From contig JBIKMV010000007.1 in assembly GCA_044359055.1 (NCBI GenBank), positions 1-28,567 of the forward strand: 28,567 nt of DNA, written 5' to 3'. This document shows positions 8,802 to 15,832 of the stretch, piece after piece. Each line of letters begins with the position of its first letter. Within the stretch, counting starts at the first letter, position 1. A model generated the notes under the pieces. That model worked only from the letters and a program-made list of their open reading frames with translations. It did not search any database and was not told the origin of the DNA. The translations under genes and the position numbers were made by a program. The stretch is from CAMDMI01 sp044359055. Its GTDB lineage: Bacteria > Bacteroidota > Bacteroidia > Cytophagales > Flexibacteraceae.

Positions 8802-10347
8802 TAAACAGATAGATATTATAAATCTCTGCACCTCTTTTTTTGCCTGGCTGAAAGAATCCCTTCCCTACATACCGGGAAAACCTCTGGTTTTTTCGGACCT
8901 GGAGTTCTGGGTATTCATGCTCGTTTTCCTTTTTGTATTTTCTTTTACTGCAGGAATCAGAAAGGTTAAAAATGCGGTTTTGCTGCTTTTCAGTTTCTAT
9001 TTTTATTACAAATCCGGGGGCTGGGCCATATTGATCCTCCTTTTGGTAATTTCGTATGATTTTTTTATCGCCCGGGCCATAGATGCCGCCCGGAAGCAGG
9101 GTGTAAAAAAGTTCTGGGTTGGCCTGAGTGTGGTACTCAACCTGCTCATTCTGGCCTACTTTAAGTATGCTTTTCTTCTGGCCGACGGCCTCAACAACCT
9201 TTTTCATCTGAACATAAAAAAGGAAAACTGGCTGGCCCTTTTGCTGCCTGCCGGAGATATGCTTCGGATAGATACGCAGAATATTCTCCTGCCTGTGGGC
9301 ATTTCCTTTTTTATTTTCCACTCTCTGAGCTACACCATAGATGTGTACCGTGGTCTGGTAAAGCCGCTCCGAAACTGGTCAGATTACGCTCTTTTTGTAG
9401 CCTTTTTTCCCGAACTCGTGGCAGGGCCCATAGTCAGAGCCCGAGATTTTGTGGACCAGATTTTTCGTGATTACCGGTTGGACAGGGCCACTTTTGGAAA
9501 GGGGATTTCATTGATTCTTACCGGTTTGGTGAAAAAGGTGGTCATCTCCGATATACTCTCCACCCATCTGGTTGACCGGATTTTCGATCAGCCCGGGCTT
9601 GCATCCGGACCAGAGGCCTGGCTGGCCATGTATGGGTATGGCATTCAGATTTTCTGCGATTTTTCGGGTTACACAGATATTGCCATAGGTCTTGCGGCCA
9701 TTCTGGGATTTGAGCTAAAGCCCAATTTCGATCAGCCTTATAAATCGGTTTCGGTAACCGAATTTTGGCGGCGCTGGCATATTTCCCTTTCGGTTTGGCT
9801 GCGGGATTACCTCTACATTCCCCTGGGTGGCAACCGCAACGGCAAGGTATTCACTTACATCAATCTGATGATAACCATGCTGCTGGGCGGTCTATGGCAC
9901 GGAGCCAACTGGAAGTTTCTGATCTGGGGCGGAATGCATGGCCTAGGTCTGGTGGTGCACAAACTATGGTCGGGGGCCGCCGGTCGTTTCCAAATTTCGT
10001 TTTCCGCCTGGGCCGGCTGGCTCATCACCTTTCATTTCGCCCTTATTTGCTGGCTCCCTTTCCGGGCCGAGAATACGGCAGTGGCGCTGGAATTGTTCAG
10101 AAAACTGTGTCTTCCCTGGGATTTTGTGGGTCTGGGGGAATTGCTTTTCCATTACCGTCTGCCTTTATTCAGTTTGGTTTTGGGCCTTGTTACCCATTTT
10201 CTTCCGGAAAGCTGGAAAACAGCATTTACCCACCGGTTTGAAAAAAGTCCCATTCCTCTGCTTTGGCTGATTTGCCTCCTCACACTTTTGCTGGTGTATC
10301 AGTTCAAATCAGCCGAAAGCCAGCCGTTTATTTATTTTCAATTTTAA
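8788..10347 (+). CDS. MBOAT-family membrane O-acyltransferase (AlgI/PatA/DltB-like)
   Basis: A 519-residue polytopic membrane protein of the MBOAT family. The candidate catalytic histidine is H371 in LLGGLWHGANW. A second conserved histidine, H331, is in FWRRWHISLSVWLRDYLYIP. Upstream motifs LPVGISFFIFHSLSYTID, FFPELVAGPI and FCDFSGYTDIAIG are diagnostic for the AlgI-like branch. Such proteins pass an acyl group, usually acetyl, across the inner membrane to a partner that modifies an extracellular or periplasmic glycan. The start ATG lies inside the end of the SGNH gene, so the two are translationally coupled and very likely work together. It converges on the FAD-oxidoreductase gene with a 4-base overlap of the two stop regions. 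The glycan target cannot be read from the sequence. Confidence 0.9.
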   Translation: MQNIDKQIDIINLCTSFFAWLKESLPYIPGKPLVFSDLEFWVFMLVFLFVFSFTAGIRKVKNAVLLLFSFYFYYKSGGWAILILLLVISYDFFIARAIDAARKQGVKKFWVGLSVVLNLLILAYFKYAFLLADGLNNLFHLNIKKENWLALLLPAGDMLRIDTQNILLPVGISFFIFHSLSYTIDVYRGLVKPLRNWSDYALFVAFFPELVAGPIVRARDFVDQIFRDYRLDRATFGKGISLILTGLVKKVVISDILSTHLVDRIFDQPGLASGPEAWLAMYGYGIQIFCDFSGYTDIAIGLAAILGFELKPNFDQPYKSVSVTEFWRRWHISLSVWLRDYLYIPLGGNRNGKVFTYINLMITMLLGGLWHGANWKFLIWGGMHGLGLVVHKLWSGAAGRFQISFSAWAGWLITFHFALICWLPFRAENTAVALELFRKLCLPWDFVGLGELLFHYRLPLFSLVLGLVTHFLPESWKTAFTHRFEKSPIPLLWLICLLTLLLVYQFKSAESQPFIYFQF

Positions 10348-11486
10348 AACTCCCCTTCCGGAATCCCGGGAAGCGGAATCATCCTGCCATGGGTGAGCCG
10401 GGCGGATGCAGAGAACAAACCCGGGAATTGCCGGAAACTCTGCAGGGTGAGCCTGGTAAACCGGGGATTTTCCATGATGCGCTGCAAGCCTTTGGCCACC
10501 TTCAGGCGCAGAGAAAAATTGGTCTTCCAGCTTTTTTCGTAGTCTTTCAGCATTTGTTCAGCACCGGTCCGGCCGCGTAAAAAAGGCATTGCATGCATCG
10601 CTGCCAGTACCGCTGCATGCAGGGCCATACTCATGCCATTGCCTGCCAGCGGAGGAATCATGCCGGCCGAATCACCGAGAAAGAGAAGGCCTTCCCGGCT
10701 GAGCGGCCGGTCACGGAACATCACCCCGGAGGTAGAAAACCGAGGGGTAAGGGTCTCGAATTCACTGAAATACCGGGCCAGAAAGGGATTTTGAAACAGG
10801 TACTGCCTTTCGACTTCCTCCAGATTGCCCTTGTGTTTTGCTGCAATCGCTTCTTCCAGCAGGTAGCAAAGGCAATAAGCCCCGTTTTCTACCGCCGAGA
10901 TGCCGCAGTATCCCCCGGGAAAATGGTGGAGTTCGATCCTGTTGTCAGGAATATCAGCCCTGACATGCCTTTTTACCCCGATAAATCCCTTTCCCTTTCT
11001 TTCTTCCTGATGCAAAAATCTGGGCTTATTCCGGCCAAAAGCCCCGAATGCCAGCCGGACTTCGGCAAAAGGGTGCAGGGGCTGACTGGTGTGGATTTCA
11101 AATCCTTCTGCAGTTTTGGTGATGCCTGTGGCGGTGGTTCCCTCCCAGACGATTCCGCCTTCTTTTTCCAGAATTTTTTTCAGTTCCAGATCAAGAAAAT
11201 ACCGGCTAATGCCAATGCCGCCCAGAGGAAGGCTGCCCTCAAAAAAAGCGCCCCGGGGTTCGGTGATTTTGATTCGATCCAGAAGGGGCAGGTCTGGATT
11301 TTCGTGTGAAATGCCCAGCCAGGATAGCAGCATACCGGACTCCAGCGACAGGTATTCTCCGCATACTTTGTGAAAAGGATACTTCTTTTTTTCAATCAGA
11401 ATGGTCTGAAAACCATAGCGTTGCAAGATAATGGCAGCACTGAGCCCTGCCAGACCACCGCCCAAAACAGCCACATCCGCTTTCAT
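10344..11486 (-). CDS. FAD-dependent oxidoreductase (geranylgeranyl reductase / PHBH-like superfamily)
   Basis: A 380-residue flavoprotein. The dinucleotide-binding motif VAVLGGGLAGLSAA sits at the N terminus. FHKVCGEYLSLESGMLL follows, as in geranylgeranyl-reductase-like enzymes, and the second FAD motif is FLGDSAGMIPPLAGNGMSMAL-like near residue 280. The ATG at 11486 is preferred over upstream starts because it begins exactly at the flavin fold and its ATG overlaps the stop of the methyltransferase gene (ATGA), implying translational coupling. Relatives reduce or hydroxylate isoprenoid, quinone or polyketide-derived substrates. In Bacteroidota such a gene often sits beside a methyltransferase and a type III polyketide synthase, but no synthase is present here. 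Substrate unknown. Confidence 0.8.
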   Translation of the reverse strand: MKADVAVLGGGLAGLSAAIILQRYGFQTILIEKKKYPFHKVCGEYLSLESGMLLSWLGISHENPDLPLLDRIKITEPRGAFFEGSLPLGGIGISRYFLDLELKKILEKEGGIVWEGTTATGITKTAEGFEIHTSQPLHPFAEVRLAFGAFGRNKPRFLHQEERKGKGFIGVKRHVRADIPDNRIELHHFPGGYCGISAVENGAYCLCYLLEEAIAAKHKGNLEEVERQYLFQNPFLARYFSEFETLTPRFSTSGVMFRDRPLSREGLLFLGDSAGMIPPLAGNGMSMALHAAVLAAMHAMPFLRGRTGAEQMLKDYEKSWKTNFSLRLKVAKGLQRIMENPRFTRLTLQSFRQFPGLFSASARLTHGRMIPLPGIPEGEF

Positions 11487-12184
11487 GAGGCTTTTCGTTT
11501 TCCGGTAAGCAGCCATCGAAAGGCCCATTTCCACTCCAGCCCGATGGTATGGGATTGATTTCCGGCAAAAAGATCCAGCAATTCGGCCCTGCTGAACCCC
11601 CTTGCTACGCTGAGCGGGGCATCGTGCCGCAGCAATGCACTGGAGGAAAAACAACGGCTCAGGGCCCGGATGGAATAATAGGCCAGAGGATGCCGGTGCA
11701 GGTCATTGAGCACAAATCCCAGTTTCCCCATCTCAAGAACTGAGGCCAGTTTCTTCAGGTCTTCGCCATAAAAATGGTGGGCAAACAGGGCCGCATGCAC
11801 CACATCCGCCTCCACATGGCGCAATTCCTGAAAAGGGCAGTGAATCCATTCAAAATCTGGGAAACCGGCACAACGGCTCTGGGCATATCGGATGGCATTG
11901 GCGTTGGCATCGAGTCCGATCAGGGTGACTTTATCATGGCGGCTGCGCAGAAATCGGTACAGGGCTTTCATGGTATCGCCTCCGCCGCAGCCCACATCCA
12001 GCACCCGGATTTCTTTTCTTTCGGGCAGGGCAAGGCGCATTAATCCGGCAAAACTTACAGCATGGCCGCCCAGAAAACGGTTGATGAATTCCAGTTCCCG
12101 GAGGTTGATATCCAGTTCTTCTGCAGGAACGCTGAAATCGTCCATGAGCTCTTTTTTTGTACTTCTTTCAGAAAAAAACTGCAT
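11483..12184 (-). CDS. Class I SAM-dependent methyltransferase
   Basis: A 233-residue methyltransferase. SAM motif I, VLDVGCGGGDTM, is at residues 61-72. The acidic ribose-binding position follows in LIGLDANANAIRYA, and an HAALFAHHFYGED segment lies near motif IV. The N terminus (ELMDDFSVPAEELDINLRELEFINRFLGGH) resembles methyltransferases found next to type III polyketide synthases and FAD-oxidoreductases. It overlaps the downstream oxidoreductase by 4 bases, so both products probably act on the same small molecule, perhaps a lipid, quinone or phenolic. The acceptor is not identifiable. No exact -7 promoter was found in the 241-base region upstream, which it shares with the small gene at 12426. 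Confidence 0.8.
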   Translation of the reverse strand: MQFFSERSTKKELMDDFSVPAEELDINLRELEFINRFLGGHAVSFAGLMRLALPERKEIRVLDVGCGGGDTMKALYRFLRSRHDKVTLIGLDANANAIRYAQSRCAGFPDFEWIHCPFQELRHVEADVVHAALFAHHFYGEDLKKLASVLEMGKLGFVLNDLHRHPLAYYSIRALSRCFSSSALLRHDAPLSVARGFSRAELLDLFAGNQSHTIGLEWKWAFRWLLTGKRKAS

Positions 12185-12425
12185 TTATTTTATTTTTTTC
12201 CTCGATTTGGCTGGAATGCCCTCAAAAATGCAACAAGTTTTTGGTTACTTCTTTTTTTAGAGAAGAATGAAAGATGAGTTTCGGACAGATCGTACTGCTG
12301 GATTGCATGCCCTGATTTCTGTCAGGTTTTGTTTTCAAACCTTGCAGCGTAACAAATTCAAGGGCAGGCCTCAGGTTTGAAATCCGGGCTTATTTTCTTT
12401 TACAACCTCATTATATGACAAACCC

Positions 12426-12674
12426 ATGGCAAAGTACACCAACATCAACGAAGCATTGGATCGGATCAACCGGGCCATCCTTGCCCTTGAGGCTGACATC
12501 CGGGAATGGGACATGTTGAAATCAAACCTTTTTGAAAAGACCCGTAAAAAATCCCCGAACGAACAGGAAAAAGAATTACAGTCTGAGTTTGATTCTTTTC
12601 TGGAACGATCCCGAAAAGTGAGGGACAACCTTTTGATTTTCAAAAGGTTGTTCGAAAATGTGTCGCTCAACTGA
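12426..12674 (+). CDS. Small helical protein of unknown function
   Basis: An 82-residue protein rich in Lys, Glu, Arg and Leu, predicted almost wholly helical. It has no Cys, no signal peptide and no membrane segment. Heptad-like spacing (INEALDRINRAILALEADI, then SEFDSFLERSRKVRDNLLIF) suggests a helical hairpin or short coiled coil. I do not recognise the family. It stands alone, divergent from the methyltransferase gene and convergent with the glycosyltransferase gene, ending 33 bases from it. The protein composition reads as genuine coding. Near its 3' end the DNA contains a perfect 12-bp inverted repeat (12625-12651). The start is ATG with no Shine-Dalgarno, as usual in this phylum. Confidence 0.6.
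   Translation: MAKYTNINEALDRINRAILALEADIREWDMLKSNLFEKTRKKSPNEQEKELQSEFDSFLERSRKVRDNLLIFKRLFENVSLN
12625..12651. repeat. Perfect 12-bp inverted repeat with TTT loop inside a small gene
   Basis: ACAACCTTTTGA, loop TTT, TCAAAAGGTTGT. The arms are exact reverse complements and can extend by a G-U and a G-C pair. It lies in codons about 67-76 of the 82-residue gene. No T-tract follows directly; a T-rich run (TTTTTTATTTTT) begins about 25 bases later, just past the stop codon. It could be an mRNA 3' stabiliser, an attenuator or chance. Confidence 0.6.
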
Positions 12675-12707
12675 GTTTTTTATTTTTCAGAAAAATCCGG
12701 CCCGTAG

Positions 12708-13730
12708 TTAGAATTTCAGAAGACTGAACTTGTTGATTTTCCGGATAAAATACTGGAATACCAGACTGCCGGGGTACACAATACCCGGTTGAACCTCGCT
12801 TGTTTTGCGTTTTCGGTTTGCCCGCCGGCGCTCATGCCAGTACTGTAAACTGCCATAAAAGCTGAAGTGGGCCTTTACAATGGAAAGGCAATTTTTAATA
12901 TCTCCCTGCAGCAAAAACCTGCATCCCGCAACTCCGTCCAACAGTAGACGCAGGGGAAGTTTCCAGAAAATATCAGGTTCCAGATCGTTGATATACAGCA
13001 GACAAAGTCCGTTTCTGAAATTCAGGAAGGTCTTCCTCGGACTGGAAGCCGAGAGGGTTCCCGCTCCGAGATGATAGACCACAGAACCGGGTTCGGTCCA
13101 GACCGCTTTGCCTCTGTGGTGAAAGCGCCAGCAAAGGTCTATTTCTTCCATATGGGCAAAAAAACGGGTTTCCAGGCCACCGGCATCGTAATAATCGGCC
13201 ACCCTGACCATCATGCAGGCTCCGGTAGCCCAGAAAACCTGCAAAGCCTGGTTGTACTGCCCGGTGTCGGTTTCACAAAAATCAAAAAAGCGCCCCCTGC
13301 AAAAGGGATACGCCAGCCAATCCAGAAATCCACCACAGGCACCCGCATATTCAAATCTGGTTTTATCGGTAAAAGAAAGAACTTTGGGCTGGCAGGCAGC
13401 TATTTGTTCATCCGATTCCATCCGGTTGAGCAGGGGCATCAGCCAGCCGGCACTGACCTCCACATCGGAGTTGAGCAGAACTGCGTAGGGAGTTTTTACA
13501 GCCTTCAGTCCCCGGTTGTAACCTCCTGTAAAGCCAAAATTTTCAGCAAAAATCAGCAATTCCACCTGCGGAAAATTTTCCTTTACCCATGCACAGCTAC
13601 CGTCATCAGAGGCATTATCTATGACGAGAATATGGGCTTCGGGACTATGCGCCACCACCGATGGAAGGAAATCCCTCAGATAGCGGAGGCCATTCCAGTT
13701 CAGGATGGCCACAGTAACTTTACAATCCAA
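12708..13730 (-). CDS. Family 2 glycosyltransferase
   Basis: A 340-residue GT2 enzyme. The GT-A fold begins VTVAILNWNGLRYL, with LVIDNASDDGS near residues 35-45. The metal/nucleotide site is LLNSDVEVSAGW (S-D-V-E, 88-91) in place of a classic DxD. GYNRGLKAV and EEIDLCWRFHHRGK are typical of the rhamnosyltransferase/WcaA-like branch. No membrane segment is evident, so it probably works on the cytoplasmic face on a lipid-linked or protein acceptor. The start is a TTG that overlaps the end of the ybaB gene by 11 bases. No ATG is available before the conserved N terminus, and the overlap suggests coupled translation. It is not in a polysaccharide cluster, so the sugar and acceptor are unknown. 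Confidence 0.85.
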   Translation of the reverse strand: MDCKVTVAILNWNGLRYLRDFLPSVVAHSPEAHILVIDNASDDGSCAWVKENFPQVELLIFAENFGFTGGYNRGLKAVKTPYAVLLNSDVEVSAGWLMPLLNRMESDEQIAACQPKVLSFTDKTRFEYAGACGGFLDWLAYPFCRGRFFDFCETDTGQYNQALQVFWATGACMMVRVADYYDAGGLETRFFAHMEEIDLCWRFHHRGKAVWTEPGSVVYHLGAGTLSASSPRKTFLNFRNGLCLLYINDLEPDIFWKLPLRLLLDGVAGCRFLLQGDIKNCLSIVKAHFSFYGSLQYWHERRRANRKRKTSEVQPGIVYPGSLVFQYFIRKINKFSLLKF

Positions 13731-14055
13731 AGCCAGCCGGATTGAAGCCCGGAATATCGGGGATGAGACCGGCTGTGGTGTTTTTCAATTCCGCAGCTGC
13801 CAATAATTCGGCCTTTGCCTGGGCATCATTTACCGCAGCAATGATCAGATCCCGGAGCATAATCGCTTCTGCGGGGTCTGAAAGAGTAGGGTCTATTTCA
13901 AGGCCGGTGAGTTTTTTATTTCCGTTGACGGTGGCTTTTACCATGCCGGCTCCGGCCTCGCCTGTGACACGAAAATCCTCAAGTCTTTCCTTGGCCTCTG
14001 CCATTTTGGTCTTCAGCTCGCCCAGCTTGCCCATCATTTTCATCATATCAAACAT
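13720..14055 (-). CDS. ybaB: YbaB/EbfC family nucleoid-associated protein
   Basis: A 111-residue protein of the YbaB/EbfC family. Members form dimers that bind DNA with little sequence preference and help organise the nucleoid. Typical features are the Met-rich N-terminal helix (MFDMMKMMGKLGELKTKMAEA), the central beta segment GAGMVKATVNGNKKLTGLEIDP, and the C-terminal helix with AAVNDAQAKAELLAAAEL. The usual family neighbours (dnaX, recR) are not present. The gene overlaps the downstream glycosyltransferase by 11 bases. Unlike most genes here it has a strong purine-rich ribosome-binding site. Confidence 0.92.
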   Translation of the reverse strand: MFDMMKMMGKLGELKTKMAEAKERLEDFRVTGEAGAGMVKATVNGNKKLTGLEIDPTLSDPAEAIMLRDLIIAAVNDAQAKAELLAAAELKNTTAGLIPDIPGFNPAGFGL

Positions 14056-14068
14056 ATCCTTCTCCTTT
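14056..14068 (-). promoter_or_regulatory. Strong Shine-Dalgarno-like site before ybaB
   Basis: The minus strand reads AAAGGAGAAGGAT directly before the ATG, with GGAG at 6-base spacing. This is unusual here, where nearly all other starts have A-rich leaders without GGAG. It fixes the ybaB start and suggests high translation. Confidence 0.6.
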
Positions 14069-14195
14069 TATTTTGAGGCTGCGAAACTAGAAAAAAAGGC
14101 CGGCTTTCTCGTCCCCATGAATCCCCTCCATCAGCAGATGCCCTTCAAATTCAACCCAAATCTTACTTCTGAAGATTTTTCCCTTCAGATGCCTG

Positions 14196-14223
14196 TTGCA
14201 AAGCCCTGAATATTTTAAATTTG
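14196..14223 (+). promoter_or_regulatory. Bacteroidota-type promoter (-33 TTG, -7 TAAATTTG)
   Basis: TTG at 14196-14198 and TAAATTTG at 14216-14223, separated by 17 bases. The -7 word is an exact match to TAnnTTTG, and the ATG of the downstream gene is 46 bases further on. This is the best two-part promoter I found in the window. Confidence 0.5.
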
Positions 14224-14269
14224 TTATAGCAGATCCGGCAACCGGAATTTCCATCCAAATAAAAATCCT

Positions 14270-14995
14270 ATGAAAAGTCTGAGCCCCAATTGGATAACCG
14301 AAGGATTACCTGATGTTGAATACAAGACTTACCTTTTGCTGGCCTATTTCAGAGATGTGAACCAGGAATTTCAGGGTAAAAAAATCTATCCCTCTTTTTC
14401 GGACCTCTACCGCCATTATCAATATCTGCTGGAAGTTAAAACGGGCAGAGAAAAAATGAAAATGGCCTTTCCCAAAACCCTTTCCGGAGCAGATTTCGAA
14501 AATATGAAACTGGAGTACAGCTGCCAGACCGAAGACGACGATTTTCTGAAGGTGATGGATGAAATCATTGAATATTCCATTCCTGCGTTTCAGAAATACC
14601 TCAATACAGGAATGGAATTGTACAAGCTGGTGGAAGAAAATCTCCGCATTTCGGAAGTGGGACTTCAGGGCCCCGGAATCCATGAAGGGTACTTTTTCCT
14701 TTGCGCTCCCCCCAAAAAAGAAGCCACTGTGTACCGCTATGTACTCACCCATGTGCACCTGCCCGACGGTGCCTACAGGGCCATTCATGTCAGCCATCTG
14801 CAGGATGTGCGCCTTTCGTTTACCAACACATTTGAAAACCTGAAAACGGAGATTATCCGCAGGTCTTCCGAAAAAAATCTTATTACCACCTATCTGATTG
14901 AATCCGAGGTAGCAGTGCCCCGGGAAGAAAGTATGCTCCCTGTGGCAAAGCGCCATCTTGCCGAATACCTGAGCAAACAGAAGCCTGCCCTCTGA
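14270..14995 (+). CDS. Conserved-looking hypothetical protein
   Basis: A 241-residue protein I cannot assign to a functional family. It has no signal peptide or membrane segment, so it is presumably cytoplasmic. The N-terminal half is alpha-helical and polar (WITEGLPDVEYKTYLLLAYF, then FSDLYRHYQYLLEVKTGREKM). The middle carries an acidic stretch (SCQTEDDDFLKVMDEIIEY). The C-terminal half looks beta-rich (GPGIHEGYFFLCAPPKK, then VYRYVLTHVHLP) and ends with VAVPREESMLPVAKRHLAEYL. It is monocistronic: a good promoter precedes it, a likely intrinsic terminator follows, and its neighbours are divergent ybaB and a GNAT gene. The gene is clearly real from composition and framing signals; the function is open. 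Confidence 0.75.
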   Translation: MKSLSPNWITEGLPDVEYKTYLLLAYFRDVNQEFQGKKIYPSFSDLYRHYQYLLEVKTGREKMKMAFPKTLSGADFENMKLEYSCQTEDDDFLKVMDEIIEYSIPAFQKYLNTGMELYKLVEENLRISEVGLQGPGIHEGYFFLCAPPKKEATVYRYVLTHVHLPDGAYRAIHVSHLQDVRLSFTNTFENLKTEIIRRSSEKNLITTYLIESEVAVPREESMLPVAKRHLAEYLSKQKPAL

Positions 14996-15015
14996 AATCA
15001 AATGGCTTTTACCCC

Positions 15016-15056
15016 GCTCCGTCTGCTTTTTTCGGTAACCGGAGCCGTTTTTTTTT
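15016..15056 (+). terminator. Likely intrinsic terminator
   Basis: GCTCCG (15016-15021) pairs with CGGAGC (15040-15045). The loop can itself fold, and CG plus nine T residues (15048-15056) follow. It lies 20 bases after the stop of the 241-residue hypothetical gene. The stem is short, so confidence is moderate. Confidence 0.5.
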
Positions 15057-15112
15057 CTATTTTTTGAGATTATAAAGGTTTACCCATCAAATTGCCGCTT
15101 TCATTTCAGATC

Positions 15113-15559
15113 ATGGACATATATGAATTCCGGGAACTGCCCTTTCAAAGTGCCGGCTATCTGAAAACCCTGCAACTCCGGGACGAGGTTCTCCGCAAAC
15201 CTCTGGGCATGGGTTTTACATCAGAGCAGCTCAGCACTGAAAAAAGCGATTGGCATCTGGCCCTATTCGATCAGGATTTGTGTGTTGCCTGCTGCGTCCT
15301 TACTCCGGTTGACCAACAAAGGGTAAAGCTTCGGCAAATGGCCGTATTGTCAGAATTCCGGGGAAAAAAGCTGGGCAGCCGCCTGCTTCAGCAGGCAGAA
15401 TCCTTTGCACTTTCCAAAGGATTTTCCGGTATGGTATTGCATGCCCGGGCCTATGCCATTCCCTTTTATGAAAAAGCAGGTTATCAAACCCGAGGCGGGG
15501 AGTTTACAGAAGTAGGCCTGCCCCACTTTTTGATGGAGAAGGTGGTTTCGGGTTCCTGA
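15113..15559 (+). CDS. GNAT family N-acetyltransferase
   Basis: A 148-residue single-domain GNAT enzyme, which transfers an acyl group from acyl-CoA to an amine. The acyl-CoA-binding motif A is in LRQMAVLSEFRGKKLGSRLL, with the Q/RxxGxG/A loop as RGKKLG. Motif B is MVLHARAYAIPFYEKAGY. The arrangement resembles the ElaA/YitI-like group. The ATG at 15113 is preferred over a TTG 21 bases upstream because it begins at the conserved fold (MDIYEFRELPF). The last codons (Gly-Ser-stop) fall inside the first unit of a repeat tract that fills the following intergenic region. Substrate unknown. Confidence 0.85.
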   Translation: MDIYEFRELPFQSAGYLKTLQLRDEVLRKPLGMGFTSEQLSTEKSDWHLALFDQDLCVACCVLTPVDQQRVKLRQMAVLSEFRGKKLGSRLLQQAESFALSKGFSGMVLHARAYAIPFYEKAGYQTRGGEFTEVGLPHFLMEKVVSGS

Positions 15560-15652
15560 TTGTAAGTTCAAGTTTCAAGGTTGAAAGTTCAAAGTGGGGT
15601 GGGGTTCCTTGTTCCAGATTGTAAGTTCAAGCTTCAAGGTTGAAAGTTTAAT
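15549..15652 (+). repeat. R1 part of dispersed repeat, copy B (two direct units)
   Basis: Two near-identical units start at 15549 and 15608, 59 bases apart. Each contains ATTGTAAGTTCAAG and TTCAAGGTTGAAAGTT, differing by a single base between these words. They are separated by a G/T-rich spacer (AAAGTGGGGTGGGGTTCC). The first unit overlaps the last codons and stop of the GNAT gene. The same motif family in inverse orientation is at 77-116. Confidence 0.75.
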
Positions 15653-15672
15653 GTTGCTTAATACCTAAAATT

Positions 15673-15804
15673 CAATGTATTATAACTTAAAACTGATTGC
15701 CAATAACTGACTGCTTGAAAAGCTTTTTGATTTTTTACTGTTGATTTATCTTATCCACTTAAAACCGACCACTAAAAACTGAATACTTGAAAAACTTTTG
15801 AATT
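15673..15804 (+). repeat. R2 part of dispersed repeat, copy B (two direct units)
   Basis: Unit one (15673-15732) starts CAATGTATTATAACTTAAAA. Unit two (15751-15804) contains CCACTTAAAACCGACCACT and ACTTGAAAAACTTTTGA. Unit two matches the inverted copy at 1-60 more closely than unit one does. The tract fills the 273-base gap between the GNAT stop and the AIM24-family stop. No gene is apparent in the gap. Confidence 0.75.
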
Positions 15805-15832
15805 ATTGGATCCGACTTTTTCCTCATTCAAT

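Noticed and set aside
10593..11309. A 238-codon frame on the plus strand opposite the FAD-oxidoreductase
   Set aside because: Antisense shadow; the flavin-binding motifs are on the minus strand.
12312..12335. Small hairpin CCTGA/TCAGG followed by a T-rich run in the divergent region before 12426
   Set aside because: The stem is only five pairs and no plus-strand transcript is expected to end there.
14306..15001. A 231-codon minus-strand frame opposite the 241-residue hypothetical gene
   Set aside because: The plus frame has promoter, ATG and terminator in register; the minus frame starts inside the neighbour's 3' region and is Phe/His-rich, typical of an antisense shadow.
15560..15832. CRISPR array or tandem-repeat array
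   Set aside because: Only two units of each type with imperfect identity and irregular spacing, no regular spacers and no cas genes.
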